DNA of 15,584 nt from Thermotogae bacterium (GCA_003641795.1 QNAP01000014.1:1-15584); one strand, 5' to 3'; shown: positions 7,987 to 15,339, numbered from the stretch's first letter. The notes: a model not told the origin generated them from the sequence alone. Made by a program: numbers and translations.

Positions 7987-9354
7987 ATGGAAGAAATGCT
8001 GTACAGCAGTGCACATGAAATGATCTTTGGGTTTGCCAAAAAGCCGGTGACTGTGGCGAACGGACTTACCTTTGGGAAGGGGAAGGTTGTTCCAGAAGTC
8101 AATTTCACCCTTCCCCCCATGGATTTGGCCCATGAAAACGTTCCAGAGATCAGGGAAAGATTCAAAGACATAGCGCATAGAATCATGGAAAGATGTGTGG
8201 AATTACAGCAGGAAGAAGTAGTCATAGAGTTCGAGCATTTATTCGACATGACAGAAAGACCGGATTTTGGAGCACAACTCACTAAGGATCTCAAAGAAGT
8301 GATCGAAAAGTACCGTCAATCACATGGCACAAAAGCCGCTCTGAGAGTGACCGTAGCCGATATTCGTGACAGGACCCGACCCCCCAGGATGAGAAGTGGC
8401 AAAGAGATTGAAACGATGCTACGTTCATTTGAGCTTTGCGCCGATGCGGGTGCCGATATACTGTCCATCGAAAGTACTGGTGGAAAGGAAATTTCAGATA
8501 ACGCTTTGATGATAGGTGACGTGGAAGGGTTGCTCTTCGCACTCGGTGTTTTGGGACCGAGAGATATGGACTTCTTGTGGAGAGAGATAGTCTCGATAGC
8601 TCGGCGTTATGATGTTGTCCCTGGAGGAGATACAGCGTGCGGCTTTGCCAACACTGCCATGCAATTAGCACATCAAGGTTTGCTGCCGAAGGTGCTGGCC
8701 GCCGTCGTGCGGCTTATGAGTGCTCCGCGATCTCTGGCAGCGGTAGAAGTGGGCGCAGTTGGCCCACTCAAAGACTGCGGATATGAGAATCCGGTAATCA
8801 AGGCTATCACTGGAGTCCCCATCAGCATGGAAGGTAAAACCAGTGCGTGCGCACATTCATCGCCCTTGGGAAACATCGCAGCTGCAGTGTGTGATCTTTG
8901 GAGCAACGAATCCGTCCAGGACGTAAAGCTTCTAAGCGGCAATACACCAGAAGTCTTCACCGAGATGCTAATCTACGACTGCAGGCTGATGAACACCGCT
9001 ATAGAAGAGGGAAGAGCTGAAATTTTGCGAGATCTTATGGTAGATTCCGATCGGTTTCTCGACCCGCAAGCTCTCATTCTCGACCCGAAAGTCATGTACG
9101 AAGCGGCCCGCGTGATCGTCAACGCGGGTGAAGATAAATTCAAACAAGCAGTAGCAGTTTCGAGATATGCCCATGGAGTTGTGAAAGAAGCCGAAGCAAC
9201 TAACAAGATAAGACTACGCGGTGTTGAAGCGAAATGGCTTGAAAAGATAGGAAAAATCTTGGAACACCTACCCGAAGAAGAGGAAGAATTCTACGCTAGC
9301 GTAAAGGCAAGGTATGAAGGTCATTTCATCCCCGAGGAGTATGGACTAAACTGA
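7987..9354 (+). CDS. mtaB: Methanol:corrinoid methyltransferase MtaB
   Basis: Transfers the methyl group of methanol (or possibly a related methyl donor) to the Co(I) corrinoid of MtaC. The 455-residue length and sequence blocks fit MtaB. The zinc ligands of the Methanosarcina enzyme (Glu164, Cys220, Cys269) correspond to Glu162 (SIESTGGKE), Cys218 (GGDTACGFANT) and Cys264 (LKDCGYENP). The Glu-to-first-Cys spacing of 56 is identical; the second interval is three residues shorter. A GKTSACAHSSPLGN block near 283-296 is also characteristic. ATG 7987 is preceded by AGGAGGT. Pseudothermotoga lettingae is reported to degrade methanol, which fits. Whether methanol is free, released from a methyl ester, or replaced by another methyl compound cannot be told from sequence. 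Confidence 0.93.
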   Translation: MEEMLYSSAHEMIFGFAKKPVTVANGLTFGKGKVVPEVNFTLPPMDLAHENVPEIRERFKDIAHRIMERCVELQQEEVVIEFEHLFDMTERPDFGAQLTKDLKEVIEKYRQSHGTKAALRVTVADIRDRTRPPRMRSGKEIETMLRSFELCADAGADILSIESTGGKEISDNALMIGDVEGLLFALGVLGPRDMDFLWREIVSIARRYDVVPGGDTACGFANTAMQLAHQGLLPKVLAAVVRLMSAPRSLAAVEVGAVGPLKDCGYENPVIKAITGVPISMEGKTSACAHSSPLGNIAAAVCDLWSNESVQDVKLLSGNTPEVFTEMLIYDCRLMNTAIEEGRAEILRDLMVDSDRFLDPQALILDPKVMYEAARVIVNAGEDKFKQAVAVSRYAHGVVKEAEATNKIRLRGVEAKWLEKIGKILEHLPEEEEEFYASVKARYEGHFIPEEYGLN

Positions 9355-9370
9355 AAATGAAAAACCGATC

Positions 9371-9376
9371 GAGGTG
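9371..9376 (+). promoter_or_regulatory. Ribosome binding site fixing the activator start
   Basis: GAGGTG lies six bases before TTG 9383. A GTG within this site (9374) is in frame but has no ribosome site upstream, so TTG 9383 is the preferred start. Confidence 0.7.
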
Positions 9377-9382
9377 CTGAGC

Positions 9383-11179
9383 TTGAAAACGATCAAGATA
9401 AAGATTGCAGAAACGGGTATCGAACATTTTTGCAGGAGAGATTCTTTTCTCTACGATTGTCTTCGAGACGCGGGGATAAGTCTTCCCAGTGAATGCGGTG
9501 GCCACGGAGTATGCGGAAAATGTAAAGTTAAGGTTTTGCCTACCTCCTCCCTGACTCCGCCCAGTAACGCTGAAAAACGTTTGTTAACGCAAGAAGAGCT
9601 TGAAAACGGTATTCGCCTCGCCTGTCAGGCGAAGTTGATACGAAATGTCGAAGTCGCCATACTCTCCACCATAGAAACTTATAATATTCGCCTGACAAAA
9701 GAAACTCAACATTGTGAGCGGGACCCAAAGCTGATTGCGAAGACATTCGTCATATCTCCCGAAAGACTCGGGACCTCAAAAGGCATCCTTGAAGATTTAG
9801 AAAGCACCTTGAATGCTCAGGTTAGATCTCTCCTTGTGATAAAAACTCTTCCCCAACTTTCGAAGAAAAACGAACATCGCGGCAAGGCGATAATTTACAA
9901 CGACGAAATCCTGGATTTATTGCCAGCAAGCTCATCTCGCAAACTGCTCGGCCTCGCCATAGATCTTGGAACAACGACTCTCATTGGATACTTGGACAAC
10001 CTCGAAAATGGTGAGAACCTCGCAGTTTCAGTACAGTTGAACCCGCAGCGCGTTTGGGGAGCTGATATCATCTCGCGCATCTCGATCGTGATGGAAAAAT
10101 CCAAACATCTGGGGGCATTGCAAAAGGCAGTTGTGAAAGCCATCAATGAAATGGCCAAAGAGCTGTGTTACAAAGCCAACGTTTCTTGTGAAGATATCTA
10201 TCGCATAGTTGTGGTGGGCAATCCCACGATGCTACACATTTTGGCTGGGGTAAACCCTTCCAGTATTGCAATAGCGCCGTTCACTCCGGTGTTTTTGAGA
10301 TACTTGGAGCTTTCCGCTAAGGAACTCGGTATTTCGCAAGTCCACCCTGCTTGCAAAATCTCACTCATGCCACATGTATCATCATACATCGGATCGGATG
10401 TGCTTGCGGGACTTATCAGCTCAGGATTTTTAAGAGAAATGAGAGCGCTTTACGTGGATCTTGGCACAAACGGAGAAATTGTTCTCAAAGCCGGAAAGCA
10501 GATTTTCGCTACTTCCACAGCGGCGGGTCCTGCATTCGAAGGAGCGACCATAAAACGCGGTTCAGTAGCTTGGCAAGGTGCAGTGGACCACGTTTGGATA
10601 GAGAACGGTATGCTGAGATACTCGGTGATAGGCGAGCGAGAGGCCGAAACCATTTGCGGCTCTGGCATCGTGGACTTGATTGCAGCGGCTCTTAAATCAG
10701 GATTGATTGACCCTCGGGGAAGAATCGTACCGCCACGACGAGATGGTTTCGAAGCATTCGTGCGCGAAGTCGATGGAGAACGAGCTGTTAGATTATCAGA
10801 AAAGGTGTATTTAACGCAGTCCGACATCCGAAAGATACAGCTGGCAAAAGCAGCCATAAGCACCGGCATACGTATTCTCATGGAAGAAAGTGGTGTTTCG
10901 TCCGATACACTCAAGATATACATCGCGGGCATTTTTGGTACCAGAATCAACATCCACAACGCGTTCAAAATCGGTCTGTTGCCCTCTACTTCCGGGGAAA
11001 ACATCGTCCAACTTGGAAACGCCGCCGGTTTAGGTGCAAGAATGATACTCCACAATCGGAATCATGAAAGACTCATCAATGAACTCAGATCATGCATAAC
11101 AACCTTAGAGCTTTCCACCGACTCTCGCTTTTCAGACGCGTTTATCGAGAATATGTCCTTTCCCAGCGAAAATATTTAG
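9383..11179 (+). CDS. Reductive activator of corrinoid protein, [2Fe-2S]/ASKHA type
   Basis: ATP-dependent reductase that returns accidentally oxidised Co(II) corrinoid to Co(I), keeping the methyl-transfer system running. From TTG 9383 it has 598 residues. The N-terminal plant-type ferredoxin domain carries the [2Fe-2S] cysteines 38, 44, 47 and 81 (CGGHGVCGKC...C). The C-terminal part is the DUF4445/RACo ASKHA domain, with nucleotide-binding blocks LAIDLGTTT near 189, VDLGTNGE near 358 and CGSGIVD near 425. It has no C-terminal [4Fe-4S] cysteines, so it is the bacterial RACo/RACE type, not methanogen RamA. The gene follows mtaB after a 28-base gap and is the last gene of the operon. Its stop overlaps that of the converging cupin gene. 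Confidence 0.93.
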   Translation: MKTIKIKIAETGIEHFCRRDSFLYDCLRDAGISLPSECGGHGVCGKCKVKVLPTSSLTPPSNAEKRLLTQEELENGIRLACQAKLIRNVEVAILSTIETYNIRLTKETQHCERDPKLIAKTFVISPERLGTSKGILEDLESTLNAQVRSLLVIKTLPQLSKKNEHRGKAIIYNDEILDLLPASSSRKLLGLAIDLGTTTLIGYLDNLENGENLAVSVQLNPQRVWGADIISRISIVMEKSKHLGALQKAVVKAINEMAKELCYKANVSCEDIYRIVVVGNPTMLHILAGVNPSSIAIAPFTPVFLRYLELSAKELGISQVHPACKISLMPHVSSYIGSDVLAGLISSGFLREMRALYVDLGTNGEIVLKAGKQIFATSTAAGPAFEGATIKRGSVAWQGAVDHVWIENGMLRYSVIGEREAETICGSGIVDLIAAALKSGLIDPRGRIVPPRRDGFEAFVREVDGERAVRLSEKVYLTQSDIRKIQLAKAAISTGIRILMEESGVSSDTLKIYIAGIFGTRINIHNAFKIGLLPSTSGENIVQLGNAAGLGARMILHNRNHERLINELRSCITTLELSTDSRFSDAFIENMSFPSENI

Positions 11180-11445
11180 AAAAGTTTATAATGCTTTCTC
11201 ACCGGTTTCTTCACTTTCCATACACATTTGAGACCTTTTGGAAAGGTGGCAAGATCTCCCGCTTGTATGTGGTACGTCTTCCCATCGGGGGTTCCCACCT
11301 CGACCTCGCCTTCAAGAAAGTAACATGTTTCGTTGGTGTCATAGTACCAATCGAAGGTGGAAACCTCTTTGGTCCAGATGGGCCAATCCTTTACTTTTAA
11401 TTCCTCAAGCTTTTCTGATGAGGGTTTTTCGATCTTCACTTCCAC
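11176..11445 (-). CDS. Small single-domain cupin, TM1112-like
   Basis: An 89-residue single cupin barrel of the DUF861 type (ureidoglycine-aminohydrolase-like cupin). The length and sequence resemble the structurally solved T. maritima protein TM1112, whose function is not established. Visible hallmarks are a WPIWTKEVSTFDWYYD stretch near 21-36, an ETCYFLEGEVEV strand pair near 39-50, and GDLATFPKG near 63-71. The start is GTG 11445: on the minus strand GGAGGTG precedes it at the right distance, and it gives exactly the TM1112 length. A longer frame beginning at ATG 11526 would add a non-conserved tail. The stop lies within the last bases of the converging activator gene. A metabolic link to the operon is possible but unproven. 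Confidence 0.88.
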   Translation of the reverse strand: MEVKIEKPSSEKLEELKVKDWPIWTKEVSTFDWYYDTNETCYFLEGEVEVGTPDGKTYHIQAGDLATFPKGLKCVWKVKKPVRKHYKLF

Positions 11446-11573
11446 GCTTTTCACCTCCGTGACCTCCTTTACACCTTGCGTGTCATATAAATGATACCAT
11501 CGCTTCTTGAAACTGTAGTGAACCAATCCGCGTTTTTGGGTGTCTTACAGTTGGATAGAGGAGGTGATACACG
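11446..11573. promoter_or_regulatory. Divergent intergenic region, cupin and PEGA genes
   Basis: This 128-base gap must contain both divergent promoters. On the minus strand a TATATG (-10-like) with a poor TTTCAA 17 bases upstream precedes the cupin gene. No convincing plus-strand -35/-10 pair is visible. A strong GAGGAGGTGAT ribosome site for the PEGA gene ends at 11567. Confidence 0.35.
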
Positions 11574-12767
11574 GTGAATCCAAGAAAAGTGTTCATCTTG
11601 GCTTTGGTTGTAATGTTGACGATTACAGCTCTTTTCGCCGCTCAAACGAAGATTTCACCGGAAAGAATCATAATCGTTCCAAAACCTTCTGAGTTCACAG
11701 TGGATCTGTGGTTCGACAAAAAGGAGGGTGCCACGTACAAACCGGGAGAAGACTTCACAATCTTTATAAAGCCTTCCCAGAGTGCTTACATTTACGTTTT
11801 CGACATCACCCCTGATGGAGATGTTAGACTACTTTTTCCTAACAAATACGACTCCAACAATTTCGTCTCGGCGAACACGGTAAAACAGATTCCAGGGCCT
11901 AACAGCAATTATACTCTCAAAGTTGCTGGTAGTCCCGGGAAAGAGATCATACAAGTGGTGGCCGTCAAAAGCAAACTCCGTTTGATACCCATTCCCCTTG
12001 CTGAGGAAATCCCCATTCTTTCAAAGGAACCACTCGAGTTTTTCACCGACGTGATAAGGAAGCAGCTCGTTGGAGATTGGACTTCAGCAAGTTCCTATTT
12101 CTACGTAGGCATTGTCCCAACTCACGGCACTGTCAGTCTCGAATCCGATCCTCAAGGAGCATACGTTTACGTTGATGGTCGATACAGGGGTACAACTCCT
12201 ATGAAAATCGTGCTCGATTCCGGAGAACACTTCGCCGTTTTTTACCTGGAAGGATACGAGCCCGTTATCTTGAACTTCCAAGTGGAGCCCAACAGAGTGA
12301 TAACCGTAAAAGCGAGGTTCGAAAAGCCACATCGTGTGGGGCAGATAACCATCAGGTCTGAGCCTTCGGGTGCCAAAGTCTATATCGACGACGTTTACAA
12401 GGGAAGGACCCCTCTCGAACTCACTCTTTCAGAGGGAGAACACGAACTCAAGGTTATCCATCCCGATTACGTTGAGGAATATGCACTGACTTTCCGAATT
12501 TTCGAAGGGTCTAATGTGATCTACTCTTTCCCCTTCTACCAAAAAAAGCAGAAGCTTGGCACACTCGAGGTTTACAGCCAGCCCATGGGAGCCAGGGTCT
12601 TCCTCAACGGGAGGTACTACGGAGACACCCCACTGACTCTTCAAATAAATGAAGGGAGATACGAACTCGCTCTGATCAAAGAAGGATACCGCGTCTACGT
12701 CACCGATATTGAGATCGATTCAGGCATTCGTCAGGTGGTATCGGTGAACCTGGTCAAGATCGATTGA
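11574..12767 (+). CDS. Exported DUF4384 protein with three PEGA repeats
   Basis: Probable cell-envelope protein of 397 residues. The N-terminus (NPRKVFILALVVMLTITALFA) is a signal peptide or anchor. Residues about 40-135 form a DUF4384-like beta domain, recognisable by AYIYVFDITPDGDVRLLFPN. Three tandem PEGA modules follow, near 186-248, 256-320 and 329-395. Each has the signature (S/E)xPxGAxVYVDGxYxGxTPL and a following EGxHELxVxxxGY strand pair. PEGA modules are carbohydrate- or surface-associated beta domains found in S-layer-linked and envelope proteins; no enzymatic motif is visible. The start is GTG 11574, just after a strong GAGGAGGTGAT site. The gene stands alone between a divergent cupin and a strong terminator. 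Confidence 0.88.
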   Translation: MNPRKVFILALVVMLTITALFAAQTKISPERIIIVPKPSEFTVDLWFDKKEGATYKPGEDFTIFIKPSQSAYIYVFDITPDGDVRLLFPNKYDSNNFVSANTVKQIPGPNSNYTLKVAGSPGKEIIQVVAVKSKLRLIPIPLAEEIPILSKEPLEFFTDVIRKQLVGDWTSASSYFYVGIVPTHGTVSLESDPQGAYVYVDGRYRGTTPMKIVLDSGEHFAVFYLEGYEPVILNFQVEPNRVITVKARFEKPHRVGQITIRSEPSGAKVYIDDVYKGRTPLELTLSEGEHELKVIHPDYVEEYALTFRIFEGSNVIYSFPFYQKKQKLGTLEVYSQPMGARVFLNGRYYGDTPLTLQINEGRYELALIKEGYRVYVTDIEIDSGIRQVVSVNLVKID

Positions 12768-12806
12768 CTCAAGCTCAACCTCTCCCTTTTAAATAAACGC
12801 CTTCTT

Positions 12807-12830
12807 AAGCCCCCAAATGGGGGCTTTTTC
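12807..12830 (+). terminator. Intrinsic terminator after the PEGA gene
   Basis: AAGCCCCC (12807-12814) and GGGGGCTT (12819-12826) form a perfect 8-bp GC-rich stem around an AAAT loop, running directly into T12825-12829. This is a textbook rho-independent terminator about 40 bases after the PEGA stop, isolating that gene from the ABC operon. Confidence 0.95.
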
Positions 12831-12841
12831 TCACGGCGGTG

Positions 12842-12862
12842 TTTGAAATATGAAATACATTC
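12842..12862 (+). promoter_or_regulatory. Possible ArgR (ARG-box-like) operator
   Basis: TTTGAAATATGAAATACATTC is AT-rich and carries TGAA...ATTC half-sites resembling an ARG box (TGAAT-N4-ATTCA), though the spacer is one base short and the last half-site is imperfect. It lies just upstream of, and overlaps, the expected -35 region of the probable arginine transporter operon, a fitting place for an arginine repressor. Confidence 0.3.
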
Positions 12863-12876
12863 GCTGGCGAAAGGAG

Positions 12877-12891
12877 TATAATCATTATAAT
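12877..12891 (+). promoter_or_regulatory. Two TATAAT boxes for the amino-acid ABC operon
   Basis: Perfect TATAAT hexamers occur at 12877-12882 and 12886-12891. The -35 candidates are weak (AATACA at 12854-12859 for the first box, CTGGCG at 12864-12869 for the second). A small palindrome with TTCGC/GCGAA arms (12860-12871) overlaps them. Another with GTGAG/CTCAC arms (12902-12912) lies in the probable leader. Confidence 0.6.
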
Positions 12892-12937
12892 TAACGTGGG
12901 TGTGAGACTCACGAATAAAAAACAGGAGGTGGTATGG

Positions 12938-13678
12938 ATGAAGAGGTGGATTTTACTCGCTGTGATCGCTCTGTTGGGTATATCTCTGATGGCAGGGATT
13001 CTCGACGAGATCAAGGCCAGGGGTTATATCATCATGGGAACGGAAGCAACGTTTCCACCTTTTGAATTCAGAAATGAAAAGAACGAAGTGGTGGGGTTTG
13101 ATATCGACATCGGTCGAAAGATCGCCGAGGCGCTCGGAGTGGAGCTCAAGATCATCGACATGCCTTTCGACAGTCTCATCCCCTCCTTGGTCACCAAGAA
13201 GATCGACATGGCCATTGCCGCTATGACGATCACCGAAGAGCGAAAGAAGTCCGTGAGTTTCTCGGATTCTTACTTCAGGGCGGGACAGGTCATAGTCGTT
13301 AGGAAAGGTTACCCTCCCATCAAAACCCTCGAGGAACTCAAAGGAAAGAAGGTCGCGGTCCAGCAGGGAACGACTGGTGATCTCATCGTCTCCGAGATCG
13401 AAGGAGTACAAATAAGCAGATTCACCCGTTTTACCGACGCTTTCCTCGAACTCATGAACAAGCGCGTGGATGCGGTGGTACTCGACTTCGCACCGGCGAG
13501 AGCGTACGTTGCCATGTATCCGCAACTGATCATAACCAGCGACGTGTTGTCTGAAGAGGAGTATGGCATCGCCGTTAGAAAGGAAGACACAGATCTTCTG
13601 GAATTTATCAACGATGTATTGAGGACCATGAAAAAGAGTCCTTATGATCTCTTGGTGGAGAAGTGGTTTTCCCAGTAA
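12938..13678 (+). CDS. Polar amino-acid (probably arginine) ABC transporter binding protein
   Basis: Extracytoplasmic family-3 binding protein of 246 residues with signal peptide KRWILLAVIALLGISLMA. It matches the length and much of the sequence I recall for the T. maritima arginine-binding protein TM0593, especially the C-terminal EEYGIAVRKEDTDLLEFIN...KSPYD segment. Ligand-site hallmarks are FPPFEF (39-44), MTITEER with Arg102 for the ligand carboxylate, QQGTTGD (142-148), and Asp183 (VVLD), which usually holds the alpha-amino group. The residues before MTI are Ala-Ala where the family usually has Ser-Gly, and the region after Asp183 reads FAPARAY, so specificity may be shifted. ATG 12938 has AGGAGGTGG upstream; a GTG at 12896 is in frame but lies next to the promoter. 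It is followed by permease and ATPase genes. Confidence 0.92.
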   Translation: MKRWILLAVIALLGISLMAGILDEIKARGYIIMGTEATFPPFEFRNEKNEVVGFDIDIGRKIAEALGVELKIIDMPFDSLIPSLVTKKIDMAIAAMTITEERKKSVSFSDSYFRAGQVIVVRKGYPPIKTLEELKGKKVAVQQGTTGDLIVSEIEGVQISRFTRFTDAFLELMNKRVDAVVLDFAPARAYVAMYPQLIITSDVLSEEEYGIAVRKEDTDLLEFINDVLRTMKKSPYDLLVEKWFSQ

Positions 13679-13697
13679 GCTGGAGCTGATCATCTGA

Positions 13698-14351
13698 ATG
13701 CCTTACTGGTTGGAAGCAGTACTCGATTCGTTTCCGTATCTGCTCTCTGGAACATTGGTAACACTCGAGATCACAGTGCTTGCCATCTTCCTGGGGCTTC
13801 TCATAGGAACTTTCGTAGGAATGGCTCGATTGTCGAAAAAGAGGTGGATCAACACACCTGCAACGGTGTACGTGGAATTCATTCGCGGTACACCTTTGTT
13901 GGTACAGATATTCATCATCTATTTCGGACTCCCGTCCTTGGGCATTTACATCGAGCGCTTTCCTGCAGGTATACTGGCTCTGGGCATCAACAGTGGGGCG
14001 TACGTTGCTGAGATCGTACGGGCAGGCATACAGTCGGTAAGCAAGGGGCAGTACGAAGCCGCGAGATCGTTGGGTTTAAGCCATTGGCAGGCTATGAGAT
14101 ACGTCGTGCTGCCCCAAGCTTTCCGCAACATCCTGCCGGCGTTAGGCAACGAGTTCATCACACTTACCAAGGACAGTTCATTGGTGTCAGTCATCGCCAT
14201 CGAGGAACTCTTGAGGAGAGGAACCATCGCTATCAGTAGAACCTTTCAATCGTTCTCCGTATATTCTGCGGTGGCCTTGCTCTACTTCGTCATGACCTTT
14301 TCTCTTTCAAGGTTGGTCAGGTGGACAGAAAAGAGGTTGGAAATACCGTGA
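13698..14351 (+). CDS. Polar amino-acid ABC transporter permease
   Basis: Inner-membrane channel subunit of the HisM/GlnP family (217 residues). Hydrophobic segments lie near 12-44, 55-82, 88-110 and 185-205. The EAA loop that docks on the ATPase is complete: GQYEAARSLGLSHWQAMRY at 117-135, followed by VVLPQAFRNILPALGNEF. The FIRGTPLLVQ block (61-70) is diagnostic of amino-acid permeases. Only one permease gene is present, so a homodimer is expected. ATG 13698 begins 19 bases after the binding-protein stop, with a rather distant GGAG. The stop overlaps the ATPase start. Confidence 0.95.
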   Translation: MPYWLEAVLDSFPYLLSGTLVTLEITVLAIFLGLLIGTFVGMARLSKKRWINTPATVYVEFIRGTPLLVQIFIIYFGLPSLGIYIERFPAGILALGINSGAYVAEIVRAGIQSVSKGQYEAARSLGLSHWQAMRYVVLPQAFRNILPALGNEFITLTKDSSLVSVIAIEELLRRGTIAISRTFQSFSVYSAVALLYFVMTFSLSRLVRWTEKRLEIP

Positions 14352-15082
14352 GCTTTTTGCTTGAGGTAGAAGATCTCTGGAAATCTTTCGGAGACCTACA
14401 AGTTCTCAAGGGAGTTAACATGAAACTGAAATCTGGAGAAGTCCTGGTGGTGGTTGGCCCCAGCGGAGGGGGAAAGAGTACGTTTTTGCGCTGTATAAAT
14501 CACCTGGAAGTGCCAGACAGAGGTAGAATTGTTTTCGATGGAGAAGAGGTAAGGGAAGACAAGAATATCAACCAGATTCGTTCCAAGATAGGAATGGTTT
14601 TTCAGCAGTTCAACCTCTTTCCTCATTTGACCGTGTTGGAAAATCTCGTCTTAGCGCCTGTGAAGGTCAAGAGTATAAACGAAGAAGAAGCCACAAAAAA
14701 GGCAAAAAGGCTTTTGGAAAGGGTGGGGCTTTCAGAAAAAGTGGAAGCTTATCCTTCGCAGTTATCCGGTGGGCAACAACAACGCGTAGCTATAGCAAGA
14801 GCGCTGATGATGGACCCCAAACTGATGCTCTTCGACGAACCGACCTCTGCGTTGGATCCAGAGTTAGTGGCCGAGGTTCTTGAGGTGATGAAAAGCCTTG
14901 CAACGGATGGAATGACCATGATAGTGGTAACCCACGAGATGGGATTTGCCAAAGAAGTGGCGAACAAAGTGTGTTTCATGGACAGCGGGATCATTGTTGA
15001 AGAAGCACCACCGGAGACTTTCTTCTCCAGTCCTGAAAACCCCAGAACCAAGGAATTTCTCTCCAAAATACTGGGGGTATGA
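14348..15082 (+). CDS. Polar amino-acid ABC transporter ATPase
   Basis: Nucleotide-binding subunit of the GlnQ/HisP type that powers the transporter. From GTG 14348 it has 244 residues, the usual length, and the start overlaps the permease stop as GTGA, indicating translational coupling. A longer frame from GTG 14321 would add nine residues inside the permease. All motifs are intact: Walker A GPSGGGKST (37-45), Q-loop FQQFNLFPHLT, signature LSGGQQQR, Walker B LMLFDEPTSALDP and the H-loop VTHEMGFA. It is the last gene of the operon; no clear T-tailed terminator follows. Confidence 0.96.
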   Translation: MSFLLEVEDLWKSFGDLQVLKGVNMKLKSGEVLVVVGPSGGGKSTFLRCINHLEVPDRGRIVFDGEEVREDKNINQIRSKIGMVFQQFNLFPHLTVLENLVLAPVKVKSINEEEATKKAKRLLERVGLSEKVEAYPSQLSGGQQQRVAIARALMMDPKLMLFDEPTSALDPELVAEVLEVMKSLATDGMTMIVVTHEMGFAKEVANKVCFMDSGIIVEEAPPETFFSSPENPRTKEFLSKILGV

Positions 15083-15147
15083 GATTACCGCGTGGAAACT
15101 CTCGGTAAGACTTCCAGCGCTCGATCGAAACCGATCCCGTTGCGAGC

Positions 15148-15331
15148 CGTTTTGTGGTTTTCTGTTGAAGCTAACTCCCTTTAGAGGTCTGTGACAGAGA
15201 AATCAGCGCCGCAGATTCTCCACCTTCAGTGGGTCAATTCAGTTGTAGGTGGTTCATTTGCACGTCACTTAAAGGGAAAAGAGGTGTGTTCGAAAAAGGT
15301 CTTCTTTTCCCTCCTTCCCGTCCACAAAACG
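15148..15331. repeat. Inverted 10-mer pair CGTTTTGTGG / CCACAAAACG
   Basis: CGTTTTGTGG at 15148-15157 has its exact inverse complement at 15322-15331. Related CGTTTTGTATGG occurs at 15399 onward, and an inverted CATACAAACG near 15517. The motif thus recurs four times in 400 bases in both orientations. Confidence 0.6.
15273..15312. repeat. 10-bp inverted repeat downstream of the ABC operon
   Basis: AGGGAAAAGA (15273-15282) is perfectly complementary to TCTTTTCCCT (15303-15312) around a 20-base loop. No T run follows, so any terminator function would be non-canonical. Confidence 0.6.
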
Positions 15332-15339
15332 ACCCACGC

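Noticed and set aside
9355..9382. Cobalamin riboswitch controlling the corrinoid genes
   Set aside because: The gap is only 28 bases and no B12-box-like sequence is seen here or elsewhere inside the operon; one could exist upstream of the window.
10450..11055. 201-codon open frame on the minus strand
   Set aside because: Lies inside the ASKHA domain of the activator gene; a shadow frame without family motifs.
11187..11192. TATAAT as a promoter after the activator gene
   Set aside because: No -35 element at proper spacing, and no plus-strand gene follows; it lies inside the cupin coding sequence.
11446..11526. 27-residue N-terminal extension of the cupin from ATG 11526
   Set aside because: Would pass through the promoter/ribosome-site region; GTG 11445 has a good GGAGGTG site and gives the 89-residue TM1112-like length.
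12953..13693. 246-codon open frame on the minus strand
   Set aside because: Exact antisense of the amino-acid binding protein, whose plus-strand product has all family hallmarks.
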